Below the pieces are notes generated by a model, which saw nothing but the letters and a program-made list of their open reading frames with translations, had not been told where the DNA came from and made no database searches. From CAZVLQ01 sp964628185 (GTDB taxonomy: Bacteria; Pseudomonadota; Zetaproteobacteria; Mariprofundales; Mariprofundaceae): DNA of 64,000 bases. Where the stretch lies: positions 27,292-91,291 of the forward strand of contig CAZVLQ010000006.1 of assembly GCA_964628185.1 (NCBI GenBank), given 5' to 3'. Position numbers and translations under genes: made by a program. This document shows positions 53,620-62,988 of the stretch, one piece after another (positions within the stretch are counted from its first letter, which is position 1; each line of letters starts with the position of its first letter).

Positions 53620-55727
53620 TGCGCCTGAATCCGGACCAGCAAACAGCCGTCCGGGCAAAAGACGGTCCGCAGCTCATCCTGGCCGGCGCCGGTTCCGGCA
53701 AGACGCGCACCATCGTGCACCGCATCGGCCATCTGATCTCCGAACGCGGCATTGCCCCCCATCGCATCCTGGCCGTTACCTTTACCAACAAGGCCGCGGC
53801 CGAACTCAGGGTGCGCCTGAGCGCATTGATCGGCGACGATGGGGGCGGCGTGATCTCGGGCACCTTTCATGCCATTTCCCTGCGTTTCCTGCGCCGCCAT
53901 GCAGGCGTACTCGGGTATCCTAAATCCTTTCAGGTCATTGATGCCGATGATCAGAAAACCCTGATCAAACGCCTGCTCAAATCCCGTAATATCGATACGG
54001 ACAGGCTGCACCCGGCTTATCTGCTCGGCTGGATCGAGCATTGTAAACATGCCGGTATGACCCCCGCGGAGGCCCCGGAACAGATCTGGAACGGGATCGA
54101 CATGCGCGATTTGTACAGCGCTTACCAGACCGGGCTGAAGCGGCTGGATCGCATGGATTTCTCCGACCTCATTCTCAATGTCGTCATGCTGTTGCGCGAC
54201 CATGCGGATGTGGCGACGCTGGTCCGCACCGGCTTCGATCATGTGCTGGTGGATGAATATCAGGACACCAATCCGGCCCAGCATCAATGGTTGCTGCTGC
54301 TTTGTCGCGAACACCGCAACCTCACCGTCGTCGGGGATGACGATCAGAGCATCTATGGCTGGCGGGGTGCGGATGTGCGGCATATTCTGGATTTCGAGCG
54401 GGTATGGCAGGGCGCGGGCGTCCACTGCCTGGAAGAAAACTACCGCTCCACCGCGGCCATCCTCAAGCTGGCCAATGCCATCATTGAATCCAATCCCCGC
54501 CGCCATGAGAAAATACTCCGGCCCACGCGTGAGGCGGGCGCCACGCCACAGTGGCAGATCTGCCATGATGAATATGATGAAGCGCGTCACATCGCCCGTT
54601 TCCTTCAGGCCCGCCATTCAACCGGCGTTCGCTGGCGTGAGCTGGCGGTGCTTTACCGCACGGGACGCCAGTCGCTGCCCGTCGAGCAGGTGTTGCGCGA
54701 GGAAGATATCCCTTACCGCGTACTGGGCGGCGTCGGTTTTTTTGAACGCATGGAAATCAAGGATGCCCTGGCCTACTGGGCGCTGTTGCACCACTGCGCC
54801 GATGCACTGCATCTGTTACGCATCTGCAACAAACCCAGGCGTGGCATCGGCGCCAAAGGACAGGAGGACATCTCACGCATGCTGTCGGCCTCCGGACTGC
54901 GGGCGGCCGACTGGCTGGACGCCCTTGCCACGGACGGAGGCGTCGGGCCTGCCGCCAGACTGGCACCGCTCGCCCGTATCATTGCCGAAATACGTAAAAC
55001 GGCGGCGGATACGCCGGATAAGGGTATGGACAATCTTCTTTCCGCCAGCGCCTACATGGAAAGTCTCAATGGCCTGGGACAACTGGAAGCGGAATCACGT
55101 ATGGAAAACATCCGTGCATTGCAGGACACCATTGCCGTCGCAATGGCCGAAGGCATGACACCTCTCGAATTCATGGATCGTGCGGCGTTGTTGCAGAGCG
55201 GAGAGGACATCGGAAACGAGCGCAGACGACGGGATGACAATGCCGTGGCGCTCATGAGTCTGCACCGGGCCAAGGGACTGGAATTCGACTCGGTGGTTCT
55301 GGCCGGTGTTGAGGAAGGCCTGCTGCCACATCAACGGGCGCTGAATGAAGGCGAAGCGGGCATCAGTGAGGAACGCAGACTGCTTTACGTTGGCATGACC
55401 AGGGCCAGAAACCGCCTGCTGCTGACGTCCGCCCGCACCCGTCGCGTGTTCGGCGACAGGATATTTCCGCTGCCCAGCCGGTTTATCGCCCGGTTGCCGT
55501 CCGGCTTGTTGAGGCGGGAAGAAAGACAGTCGGCCGCCACAGCCGGCGAAGGCGCCTCCGGGATCAGGATTGGCACCAGCGTTCGCCACCCGAGCTTCGG
55601 CGAAGGCGTGGTTCTCGGGGTGGAAGGCATTGGCGCCGCCACGCGTGTTTCAGTACAGTTCCGGCATGCCGGCACCAAGCGACTGATGTTGAAGTATGCC
55701 GCGCTGGAAATGATCCGGGAGTTTTAG
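53619..55727 (+). CDS. UvrD/Rep-type superfamily 1 DNA helicase
   Basis: ATP-dependent 3'-5' helicase, 702 residues. Motifs: Walker A LAGAGSGKTRTIV (about 21), motif Ia TFTNKAA, motif II LVDEYQDTN (about 208), QSIYGWRGAD motif III (about 241), NYRSTAAI, and motif VI YVGMTRARNRLLLTS (about 589). The C-terminal GTSVRHPSFGEGVVLGVEG resembles the tail Tudor domain of UvrD/PcrA rather than Rep. A role in repair or replication restart is expected. ATG overlaps the ClC stop (TGATG), so the genes are coupled. Confidence 0.92.
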   Translation: MRLNPDQQTAVRAKDGPQLILAGAGSGKTRTIVHRIGHLISERGIAPHRILAVTFTNKAAAELRVRLSALIGDDGGGVISGTFHAISLRFLRRHAGVLGYPKSFQVIDADDQKTLIKRLLKSRNIDTDRLHPAYLLGWIEHCKHAGMTPAEAPEQIWNGIDMRDLYSAYQTGLKRLDRMDFSDLILNVVMLLRDHADVATLVRTGFDHVLVDEYQDTNPAQHQWLLLLCREHRNLTVVGDDDQSIYGWRGADVRHILDFERVWQGAGVHCLEENYRSTAAILKLANAIIESNPRRHEKILRPTREAGATPQWQICHDEYDEARHIARFLQARHSTGVRWRELAVLYRTGRQSLPVEQVLREEDIPYRVLGGVGFFERMEIKDALAYWALLHHCADALHLLRICNKPRRGIGAKGQEDISRMLSASGLRAADWLDALATDGGVGPAARLAPLARIIAEIRKTAADTPDKGMDNLLSASAYMESLNGLGQLEAESRMENIRALQDTIAVAMAEGMTPLEFMDRAALLQSGEDIGNERRRRDDNAVALMSLHRAKGLEFDSVVLAGVEEGLLPHQRALNEGEAGISEERRLLYVGMTRARNRLLLTSARTRRVFGDRIFPLPSRFIARLPSGLLRREERQSAATAGEGASGIRIGTSVRHPSFGEGVVLGVEGIGAATRVSVQFRHAGTKRLMLKYAALEMIREF

Positions 55728-56072
55728 ATGACGGTCACTATTTACCACAATCCGCGTTGTTCCAAATCCCGCGCCACGCTGGCGCTGCTGCGGGAGCATG
55801 GCATTGAGCCGGAAATTATCGAATACCTGAGCACCCCGCCCGACGAATCCGAACTGACGCGCATACTCGCCATGCTTGGCAGGACGCCGGAGGAACTGAT
55901 GCGCAAGGGCGAAGCGGAATACGGTGAATTCATCAGGGGAAAAGGCCTGTCCTGTGGCGAACAGATACAGATCATGGTAACCCATCCCATCCTGATCGAG
56001 CGCCCCATCGTAATCACGAACGGCAAGGCCGCCATCGGCCGCCCACCGGAAGCCGTACTGGAAATTCTTTAG
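55728..56072 (+). CDS. arsC: Arsenate reductase, ArsC family
   Basis: Glutathione/glutaredoxin-linked arsenate reductase of 114 residues. YHNPRCSKSRATL carries the HX3CX3R catalytic loop (Cys about 11), and the arginine triad is visible in LGRTPEEL (about 51), HPILIERPIV (about 93) and IGRPPEAV (about 106). It begins directly after the helicase stop. No arsB, arsR or acr3 gene is present, and many ArsC-fold proteins have other roles, so arsenate function is probable but not proven. Confidence 0.88.
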   Translation: MTVTIYHNPRCSKSRATLALLREHGIEPEIIEYLSTPPDESELTRILAMLGRTPEELMRKGEAEYGEFIRGKGLSCGEQIQIMVTHPILIERPIVITNGKAAIGRPPEAVLEIL

Positions 56073-56086
56073 CCGCAAAACAGGGC

Positions 56087-56115
56087 TTGTGCGCTGTGCA
56101 ACGTTGGGCTATAAC
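56087..56115 (+). promoter_or_regulatory. Predicted sigma-70 promoter of the rpoN operon
   Basis: TTGTGC and TATAAC are separated by exactly 17 bases, 81 bases upstream of the rpoN ATG, in the gap after arsC. Confidence 0.5.
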
Positions 56116-56195
56116 TATGGTGGCAATGAAATCTTTTTCCAGGGAATGTGCTTCTACGGCATGTTTGTGACTCACGACAACATGCGGGGGGGCTG

Positions 56196-57593
56196 ATGCA
56201 AACCAGGCTAATCAACAAGCTGGGGCAACGTCTTGCCCTGACCCCGCAGCTTACGCAAAGCCTCAAGGTGCTGGCAATGAATGCCATTGAACTGGAGGCG
56301 TATATTGAAGAATGCCTTCAGTCCAATCCATTGCTGGAGGCCGACGAGCGCCCGTGCGAATTGCCGGGACCGGATACGGCGGACAGGGAAGCAGCGAGGC
56401 AGGCGGACTGGCGTGAAACCGGCGACAATCGCTGGGAAACGATGTATACACCGGCCGGCGGCTTTGATGGCGCGGACATGCGGGACCAGCAGTGGGAAGC
56501 GCAACAGACCGTGGGCCAGTCCCTGCACGAACAGGTAGGCCGGCAACCGATGCCGGACGAGGACAGGCTCGTGGCGCATGCGCTGATCGATTCCCTGGAT
56601 GATGACGGCTATTTTCGCGCCGACCCCGCCAACCTGGCCGCCGATCTGAATTGCGGCACCGACATCATTGGCCGGGTGCTTGAACACGTTGTGCAGCAAC
56701 TTGAACCCGCCGGGATCGGTGCGCGGAACTTAAGCGAATGCCTGCTGCTGCAACTCGACGGTGATGATGCTTGTGAAGCCCTGGCGCGACGTCTGCTCCT
56801 GCATTTCCCCGACCAGTTATTTGAGCCGGATGACGTGCTGGCAAGACGAATGGACCGTTCCATCGAAGCGCTGGCCCAGGCCCGCTTGCGATTGCGCCGG
56901 CTGGATCCCTTCCCGGGGCACGGTCTACGCAGCCTGGACAATATCTATATTCGTCCGGAAGTCATTTTTCACCGGAATGCGGCCGGAGAAATTCAGATTG
57001 AGGTCCCCGGATACAACTGGCAGGGCCTGCACCTGAACAAGCAATGGCAGGGCCGGCGCTGGCAGGGGGCGGAGCGCGCATTCATGGATGCCTCGCTTAA
57101 GAACGCCAAGTGGCTGCTGTACGCCATGGAACAGCGCAAGGAAACCCTGTTCAAGGTGGCGCATTGTCTGGCCAGGCGGCAACGCGCCTTCCTGGAATAC
57201 GGCCCGCTCGGGCTGAAACCCCTGACCTTGCAGGATGTGGCCGGGGAAGTGGGCCTGCATGAATCCACGATTTCACGTGTTACCAACGGCAAATATGCGG
57301 AAACGCCCCTGGGTCTGCTCGAGATGCGGCGCTTCTTTTCGGCCGGATTGCCGACGCGGGGAGGCGGAACGATTTCCGTTTATCGTGTCCAGCAGCGTAT
57401 CCGGACCCTGATTGCAGGCGAATCGGCGGGCAGGCCGGTATCGGATCAGGCGATTTCGGATCGACTGCAGGCCGAAGGTATCGATATCGCCCGCCGGACG
57501 GTGGCGAAATACCGCGAAACACTGGGCCTTCCGCCCAGCAGCCAGCGGCGCAGGCTGGCAAGACAGCACAAGCAACAGCATGAAAGGAGATAG
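56196..57593 (+). CDS. rpoN: RNA polymerase sigma-54 factor
   Basis: Sigma-54, 465 residues, directs polymerase to -24/-12 promoters and depends on AAA+ activators. The N-terminal activator region I (NKLGQRLALTPQLTQSLKVL, about 5-24) is glutamine- and leucine-rich; the core and DNA-binding helix GEVGLHESTISRVTNGKYAE (about 350-369) follow; the RpoN box ARRTVAKYRE (about 437-446) is perfect. The ATG at 56196 is used because region I begins there. The PrsR-like activator at 3.1-4.6 kb would need it. First gene of rpoN-hpf-ptsN-hprK-rapZ-EIIA-HPr-EI. Confidence 0.98.
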   Translation: MQTRLINKLGQRLALTPQLTQSLKVLAMNAIELEAYIEECLQSNPLLEADERPCELPGPDTADREAARQADWRETGDNRWETMYTPAGGFDGADMRDQQWEAQQTVGQSLHEQVGRQPMPDEDRLVAHALIDSLDDDGYFRADPANLAADLNCGTDIIGRVLEHVVQQLEPAGIGARNLSECLLLQLDGDDACEALARRLLLHFPDQLFEPDDVLARRMDRSIEALAQARLRLRRLDPFPGHGLRSLDNIYIRPEVIFHRNAAGEIQIEVPGYNWQGLHLNKQWQGRRWQGAERAFMDASLKNAKWLLYAMEQRKETLFKVAHCLARRQRAFLEYGPLGLKPLTLQDVAGEVGLHESTISRVTNGKYAETPLGLLEMRRFFSAGLPTRGGGTISVYRVQQRIRTLIAGESAGRPVSDQAISDRLQAEGIDIARRTVAKYRETLGLPPSSQRRRLARQHKQQHERR

Positions 57594-57596
57594 CCT

Positions 57597-58160
57597 ATGC
57601 AAGTATCCATGACAGGAAGGCATATCGAACTGACGGAACCCCTGAAACAGTATGTTCAGGACAAACTGCTGCATCTCAAACATTCATTTGATCAGGTCGT
57701 GGATGTGCATGTCGTTCTGAGTGTGGAAAAATTTCGTCAGCGCTGTGAAATCACCATTCAGGCCAATGGCATGACGATCCACGGCAGACATGAAACGGAA
57801 GACATGTATGCTTCCATTGACGGCGTCGTGGACAAGCTTAACCGGCAACTGAAACGTTACCGTGCCAAGATGCGCAAGCATCAGGCGGCGCCCGAAACCA
57901 AGACGCCCGCCATCCGGGTGTCACAACGCATCCTTGCCGCCGGCGAGGAAGAGGAACTGGCGGCCGATTCCCTGCCGGAAGTCCTGGAAATGGAACGTAT
58001 GGAGGCCAAGCCGATGAGCGTGGATGAGGCCGTGATGCAACTGGAATTATCCGGGCAGCAGCCAGTCCTTGTTTTTACCAATCAGGACACCAACAGCATG
58101 AATGTGTTGTATCGCCGAGGTGATGGCAAACTGGCCTGGATTGAGCCTGAGCAGGCATGA
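57597..58160 (+). CDS. hpf: Ribosome hibernation promoting factor (long form)
   Basis: Binds the 30S subunit and stabilises inactive ribosomes in stationary phase. The 187-residue protein is the long type: N-terminal HPF/YfiA domain (about 1-95) and a C-terminal dimerisation domain (about 125-185) with KPMSVDEAVMQLELSG and VLYRRGDGKLAWIEPE (about 167-182). AGGAG precedes the ATG. The gene directly follows rpoN, as in most proteobacteria, where the short form is more usual in gammaproteobacteria. Confidence 0.95.
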   Translation: MQVSMTGRHIELTEPLKQYVQDKLLHLKHSFDQVVDVHVVLSVEKFRQRCEITIQANGMTIHGRHETEDMYASIDGVVDKLNRQLKRYRAKMRKHQAAPETKTPAIRVSQRILAAGEEEELAADSLPEVLEMERMEAKPMSVDEAVMQLELSGQQPVLVFTNQDTNSMNVLYRRGDGKLAWIEPEQA

Positions 58161-58612
58161 GCGCCCGGATGAGTTTGATCCCCTCCGATGCGGTATTGCT
58201 GGATTCAAAGGCCTCCAGCAAGAGCGCCATGATTGCGGAGATCGTGGAGATGCTGCCGTCCATTGATCCGGATCAGGCCGTTTCGGTGGTGATGGAGCGG
58301 GAAAAACTCGGCAGCACCGGTATCGGCCACGGTATCGCCATTCCTCACGGCCGCCTGCCTGATCTCGACGCCCCGGTAACGGCGCTGGCGCGCCATGCCG
58401 CGGGCGTGGATTTTGATGCAATTGACGGCAAACCGGTGCACATCGTGGTGCTGCTGCTGGCGCCCGAGAATGAAGACCGTTCCCACCTCGAGATTCTTGC
58501 AAGCCTTGCACGTATATTACAGCAGGCGTCAGTCCGGCACGCCATCATGCAGGCGGATTCCACCGAAGCCATTGCGGCCCTTTTCCCCGGAATGAACAGA
58601 AAAGCGGCATGA
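58157..58612 (+). CDS. ptsN: Nitrogen-regulatory PTS EIIA (PtsN)
   Basis: Phosphoacceptor that regulates potassium and nitrogen-related functions; 151 residues. The phospho-acceptor His is in HGIAIPHGRLP (about 66) with the family surroundings REKLGSTGIG. Overlaps hpf and hprK by four bases each. It would be phosphorylated by HPr or NPr; the HPr and EI encoded just downstream are the likely donors. Confidence 0.96.
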   Translation: MSARMSLIPSDAVLLDSKASSKSAMIAEIVEMLPSIDPDQAVSVVMEREKLGSTGIGHGIAIPHGRLPDLDAPVTALARHAAGVDFDAIDGKPVHIVVLLLAPENEDRSHLEILASLARILQQASVRHAIMQADSTEAIAALFPGMNRKAA

Positions 58613-59559
58613 AACGGATCCTTGGGCGCATTTCCATCGCGGAACTTCTGCGGGAGCGGGCCGATGCCCTGCGCCTGCGCCTGCTCAACGAGAGCGCGGA
58701 TCTAAGCCGTTATATTGATCGTCCGCGTGTCCAGAAGCCGTCGTTCGCGCTTTGCGGGTTTCTTGAGGGCATCGATCCTCATCTGTTGCATGTGATCGGT
58801 AAAACCGGCCTGGATTACCTTGCCCTGCAACCTGAAGATCGCCGCGCGGAGGCCGTGGACGCCCTGTTTGATCTCAATCTGTCGGCCATCATCATCACCC
58901 GTGATCAAACACCGCCGGAAGCCATCATCCATGCCGCAACCCGCACAAAAACGCCCCTGCTGGTGACGGAGATGGAATCGTCCGAATTCATGACGGACAT
59001 CATGCTCTATCTGACCCGCCGCCTGGCGCCGCGGGTTTATCAGCATGGCGTCTATATGGATATTTTCGGGCTGGGCGTTTTGCTACTGGGCGCCAGCGGT
59101 ATCGGCAAAAGCGAGATTGCCCTGGAACTGATTACACGCGGACATCGTCTGATCGCGGATGACATGGTCGAACTGATGCGCGAGGGACCGGATGTGCTGG
59201 TGGGGAGAAGCCCGGAGGCGCTGCGCTATCATATGGAGATACGCGGGCTCGGCATCCTCAATATACGTGACCTGTTCGGGGCGGCGTCACTGACCGACAC
59301 CAAACGCATCGGCCTGATCGCGGAGGTCGTGCCCTGGGAACGCATTTCCGAAGAAGAGCGGGTGCTGACCGAGGAAAGCGTCATCGAACTGAACGATGTC
59401 CGGATTGCCAAGGTTTTTATTCCCATCCGGCCGGGACGATCGCTGGCGGTGCTGGTGGAAATCGCAGCCCGCAACCACCTGCTCAAGCAGCGCGGGGTGG
59501 ACAGCAGCAAGGATTTTATCCAGGCCCTGCACGCACGTATTCAGAAGGGAGGCCAGTGA
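58609..59559 (+). CDS. hprK: HPr kinase/phosphorylase
   Basis: Bifunctional enzyme phosphorylating HPr at Ser46 and removing that phosphate; 316 residues. Walker A is LLGASGIGKSEIALEL (about 156), followed by HRLIADDMVELM (about 181) and the C-terminal loop EIRGLGILNIRDLFG (about 211-225). In proteobacteria it often sits with ptsN and rapZ, as here. The HPr encoded downstream has the target serine. Confidence 0.96.
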   Translation: MKRILGRISIAELLRERADALRLRLLNESADLSRYIDRPRVQKPSFALCGFLEGIDPHLLHVIGKTGLDYLALQPEDRRAEAVDALFDLNLSAIIITRDQTPPEAIIHAATRTKTPLLVTEMESSEFMTDIMLYLTRRLAPRVYQHGVYMDIFGLGVLLLGASGIGKSEIALELITRGHRLIADDMVELMREGPDVLVGRSPEALRYHMEIRGLGILNIRDLFGAASLTDTKRIGLIAEVVPWERISEEERVLTEESVIELNDVRIAKVFIPIRPGRSLAVLVEIAARNHLLKQRGVDSSKDFIQALHARIQKGGQ

Positions 59560-59666
59560 TGCCGCCGGGGTCTGTTCCGTCCGGCAGGATTCTGAAGCGT
59601 GATTTGTGTGTAAAGGGCGGGCCATGCTTCTTTCCCGGCGATACGGCCTAGCCCGCAGGACGCGCC

Positions 59667-60563
59667 GTGGATTTGATTGTAACGGGCTTGTCCGGCGCAG
59701 GCAAAAGTACGGCATTGCATGCCCTGGAAGATCTGGGCTGCTTTTGCACCGACAATCTGCCTCTGCCCCTGCTTGGCGAGTGGGCGAAGCAGGTCGGCCT
59801 GCAGGGCAGGCCGATGGCGGTTTGCGTGGATGCACGCAGCGCCTGCCCCGATTTTCTGCATCAGGGACTGCAACAACTGAGAGATCGTCAGGATCGATGG
59901 CAGCTGCTTTTTCTTGAGGCGGACAGCGCCACGCTGCTGCAACGTTATTCCACCCTGCGCCGCCGCCATCCCTTTGCGCCGGACCTGGAACTGCCCCAGG
60001 CTATCGCGGCCGAACGTGCGGCACTCGCGAAAGCGCGGGAGATTGCCGATCTGGTGCTGGACACCACCGCCCTGAACCCGTATGCCCTGGCCGAACTGGT
60101 CGAGTCCTTCTGGCAACAGCATCATGCAACGGAAGCCGGCCCGTCCATCACCGTCACCCTGCTTTCCTTCAGTTATCAGAATGGCCTGCCTCCGAATGCG
60201 GATACGGTGATTGACGTACGCTTTCTGGCCAATCCGCACTATCAGCCGGGACTGTCGCAACTGACCGGCCGTGATGCGCCGGTGCGGGCCTTTCTCGAAC
60301 AGCAGGACGAAGTCGAAGAAGCCGTGGCAAGACTTGAACACTGGCTGGAATTCGTGTGGACGCGAATGAAACAGGAGCGCAAACGCTATTTCACGCTGGC
60401 GATCGGTTGCAGCGGCGGCCGCCACCGCTCGGTTTACATGGTTGAGCGTCTTGCCGCCTGGATGCGCCGGGAAGGCATGTCATCCCCGCTGATCCGGCAT
60501 CGGGAGTTGGAATCAGCCTCAGAGAGCCCCGATCATCCACGCCCGGAGACATCCCGGATATGA
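59667..60563 (+). CDS. rapZ: RapZ, RNase adapter / nucleotide-binding protein
   Basis: P-loop protein that in enterobacteria presents GlmZ RNA to RNase E; function in other bacteria less clear. The 298-residue product has Walker A VTGLSGAGKSTAL (about 5), LEADSATLLQRYS, DTTALNPYALAELV and the C-terminal DVRFLANPHYQPGLSQLTG (about 184-202) and IGCSGGRHRSVYMVERLA (about 249). GTG start at 59667, 107 bases after hprK. Slightly longer at the C-terminus than E. coli RapZ (284), with the end overlapping the EIIA gene. Confidence 0.94.
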   Translation: MDLIVTGLSGAGKSTALHALEDLGCFCTDNLPLPLLGEWAKQVGLQGRPMAVCVDARSACPDFLHQGLQQLRDRQDRWQLLFLEADSATLLQRYSTLRRRHPFAPDLELPQAIAAERAALAKAREIADLVLDTTALNPYALAELVESFWQQHHATEAGPSITVTLLSFSYQNGLPPNADTVIDVRFLANPHYQPGLSQLTGRDAPVRAFLEQQDEVEEAVARLEHWLEFVWTRMKQERKRYFTLAIGCSGGRHRSVYMVERLAAWMRREGMSSPLIRHRELESASESPDHPRPETSRI

Positions 60564-60991
60564 TTGGTATGATTGTCGTCGCGCATGAGCATGTCGGTGA
60601 AGCCATGCTGGCCGCGGTTGAGCATATCCTGGGACCGCAGGCACTGACCGCGGCGCTTGGCATTGGTGTGGATGCCGATATCCAGTCTGATCTGAGCGAA
60701 GGGCAGAAACACCTGAGCAGCCTGATCAAGCGATGCGATGCGGGAGACGGTGTGTTGCTGTTCGCGGATATGTTTGGCGGCACCCCCTGCAATCTTGCCC
60801 TGTCCTGCATCCAGGAGGACAAGGTGGAGGTGGTTTCCGGTTTCAACCTTCCCATGCTGGTCAAGGCGGCGACATTGCGGCAAACGCTGACCGACCTTCA
60901 CCTGCTGGCGCGGCAGGCGAGAGATGCCGGCCGCCATCATATGCATCTTGCGTCCGAACTCCTGGAGCAACGAAAACAGCCTCATGGCTGA
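60560..60991 (+). CDS. PTS EIIA, mannose type
   Basis: Mannose-type EIIA of 143 residues without attached EIIB. IVVAHEHVGEAML carries the likely phospho-acceptor His (residue 9) and FADMFGGTPCNLALSC (about 68-83) the family loop. No EIIB, EIIC or EIID genes are near, so it is likely regulatory. It overlaps rapZ by four bases and HPr by eight. Confidence 0.92.
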   Translation: MIGMIVVAHEHVGEAMLAAVEHILGPQALTAALGIGVDADIQSDLSEGQKHLSSLIKRCDAGDGVLLFADMFGGTPCNLALSCIQEDKVEVVSGFNLPMLVKAATLRQTLTDLHLLARQARDAGRHHMHLASELLEQRKQPHG

Positions 60992-61253
60992 ATGCAGCAT
61001 AACCATCCAGAACAAGCTCGGCCTGCACGCGCGGGCCTCCGCCCGCCTGGCCGTCACCGCCAGCGCCTATGGCTGCGATGTGTTCATTTCCAGGGACGGA
61101 ATTGAGGTCAACGGCAAGAGCATCATGGGCATCATGATGCTGGCGGCGGGCAAGGGATCGCAAATCACGATACGCACGGAGGGGGAACAGGCGGACGCCG
61201 CCCTGAACGCCATTGTACAACTGGTCAACGAGCGCTTCGGAGAGGCCGAATGA
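60984..61253 (+). CDS. ptsH: Phosphocarrier protein HPr
   Basis: HPr, 89 residues. KLGLHARAS (about 10-18) carries the His15-equivalent phosphoacceptor and NGKSIMGIMML carries the Ser46-equivalent site for HprK. The ATG at 60984 overlaps the preceding EIIA stop. May be called NPr in such clusters; the presence of Ser46 and HprK indicates regulated HPr. Confidence 0.96.
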   Translation: MAECSITIQNKLGLHARASARLAVTASAYGCDVFISRDGIEVNGKSIMGIMMLAAGKGSQITIRTEGEQADAALNAIVQLVNERFGEAE

Positions 61254-62917
61254 ACGAACGCACGTCCCTGCGCGGCATGGCCGCCGCCCGCAGCCCCGGC
61301 ATCGTCATCGGCCGGGTGCAGAAAATCAGTTCCGGTCATGAGCCCATTGTGAAGAGGCATATCGATGCCGGCCGGGTTCAGGCAGAAATCGAGCGCCTGG
61401 AAGACTCGATCGTGGCCTCGGTGGCCGATCTTGACGCGGAACGCCTGCATCTGCTGGAACTGGAAAGCCAGGAGCCCCTGCACATTCTGGATGCCCAGCG
61501 CCTGATGCTGCTTGATCCTGATTTGTCCCACAAAGTCAGGGAACGCATCCAGACGGAACGGATCAACGCCGAATGGGCTCTGCGACAGCAGATGGATATC
61601 ATTGTGGCGGTGTTTGAACATATTGACGATGCCTATCTGCGCGCCAGGAAAGCGGATATCGAGCAGGTCGGCATGCGTATTCTGCATCACCTGATGGGCT
61701 GTGAAGACGAGCCCGTGCCTTCCCTGACCCATGGCGAGCCGACTGTTCTGGTCGGTGAGGATTTTACCCCCCTGCAGGCCATGCGCTTCTGGCGCAACGG
61801 CGTCGCGGGCTTTATCGCCGGACAGGGCGGCGCCAACAGTCACAGCATCATTATCGCCCGCGGCATCGGCATGCCCGCATTGATGGGGGCCGAGGATATC
61901 ATGGCGCTGGCGCAGGACGGCGACCGGATCATTCTCGACGGAGAACACGGTCTGTGGATCAGCAATCCCGATGCAGCGGATCTGGCCGAATATCAGCACT
62001 TTATCCAGGGCGTGGAAGCACATCTTGAAGATTTGCGGATTTATGCAGGGCAGGCTTCCATGAGTGCCGACGGTCATGCACTCAGACTGATGGCCAACCT
62101 TGAGGTGGATGACGAGGTCCCACTGGCCCTCGAGCTCGGCGCCGAAGGGGTGGGACTGTACCGAACCGAATTTCTGCTTTGTGGTGAAAATGAGTTGCCG
62201 AATGAAGAAGAGCAGTTTCAGCATTATGCCGGCGTGATTCGTGGCATGCAGGGACTGCCGGCAACCTTCCGCCTGATGGATATCGGTGGAGAAAAGCCCA
62301 TTCTGTTCGAACATATCACAGGTCATTCCGCACCGGGACCAAATCCGTCTCTGGGGCTGCGCGGCATCCGCCTTTTGTTGCGCAATCCGGATATGCTGGA
62401 AATCCAGTTGCGGGCTCTGTTGCGTGCTTCACGGGAAGGTGAAATACAGATCCTGATTCCGATGGTCAGCCACCCCGGCGAGGTTTTGCAGGTGCGCAAG
62501 GCGCTGAACGAATGCGCGGCGGAACTGGGCATCCATGATGCACCGCCTCTGGGGACGATGATTGAAGTGCCGGCCGCCGTCATGGTCGCCGACGAGCTTG
62601 CACGGATATCCGACTTCTTTTCAGTTGGAACCAACGACCTGATTCAGTACACGATGGCGGCGGACCGCTCCGATGAAGAGGTGGCCTACCTTTATGATAC
62701 CGCGCAGCAGGCGATTGAACGTATGCTGCGGCAAACCGTCCGTGCGGCAAAAAGAGCCGCCATTCCCATTGCCATATGCGGGGAACTTGCGGCGGATATC
62801 AACTGGACGGAACGTTTGATGAACATGGGCTTTGATGCCCTTTCCATGAGCCTGAATCATATTCTGCCGGTGCGAAAACACTTGCGTCGTTTGTACTACC
62901 GCCCTGAAGCGCGCTGA
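61250..62917 (+). CDS. ptsI: PTS enzyme I (phosphoenolpyruvate-protein phosphotransferase)
   Basis: Autophosphorylates from PEP and passes phosphate to HPr. The 555-residue product is close to the usual 570. The phospho-His is in GGANSHSIIIARGIGMPALM (about 195-214); the PEP-binding barrel has LYRTEFLLCG, GGEKPILFEHITG-like and SDFFSVGTNDLIQYTMAADR (about 458-477). No N-terminal GAF, so it is EI rather than PtsP. Overlaps HPr by four bases. Last gene of the rpoN-to-EI cluster. Confidence 0.96.
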   Translation: MNERTSLRGMAAARSPGIVIGRVQKISSGHEPIVKRHIDAGRVQAEIERLEDSIVASVADLDAERLHLLELESQEPLHILDAQRLMLLDPDLSHKVRERIQTERINAEWALRQQMDIIVAVFEHIDDAYLRARKADIEQVGMRILHHLMGCEDEPVPSLTHGEPTVLVGEDFTPLQAMRFWRNGVAGFIAGQGGANSHSIIIARGIGMPALMGAEDIMALAQDGDRIILDGEHGLWISNPDAADLAEYQHFIQGVEAHLEDLRIYAGQASMSADGHALRLMANLEVDDEVPLALELGAEGVGLYRTEFLLCGENELPNEEEQFQHYAGVIRGMQGLPATFRLMDIGGEKPILFEHITGHSAPGPNPSLGLRGIRLLLRNPDMLEIQLRALLRASREGEIQILIPMVSHPGEVLQVRKALNECAAELGIHDAPPLGTMIEVPAAVMVADELARISDFFSVGTNDLIQYTMAADRSDEEVAYLYDTAQQAIERMLRQTVRAAKRAAIPIAICGELAADINWTERLMNMGFDALSMSLNHILPVRKHLRRLYYRPEAR

Positions 62918-62988
62918 CCCGTATTTTGCACTCCTGGCGCAGGCCGTTTACCATTTTTGATTCCAGGATTGACTAACGGAGGTTTGCC

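Noticed and set aside
52447..53658. 403-codon open frame antisense to the ClC gene
   Set aside because: Low-complexity His/Asp/Gln-rich translation opposite a clear ClC gene, no ribosome-binding site or domain.
61067..62326. 419-codon open frame antisense to HPr and EI
   Set aside because: The opposite strand encodes EI with its active site; this is codon-bias shadowing.
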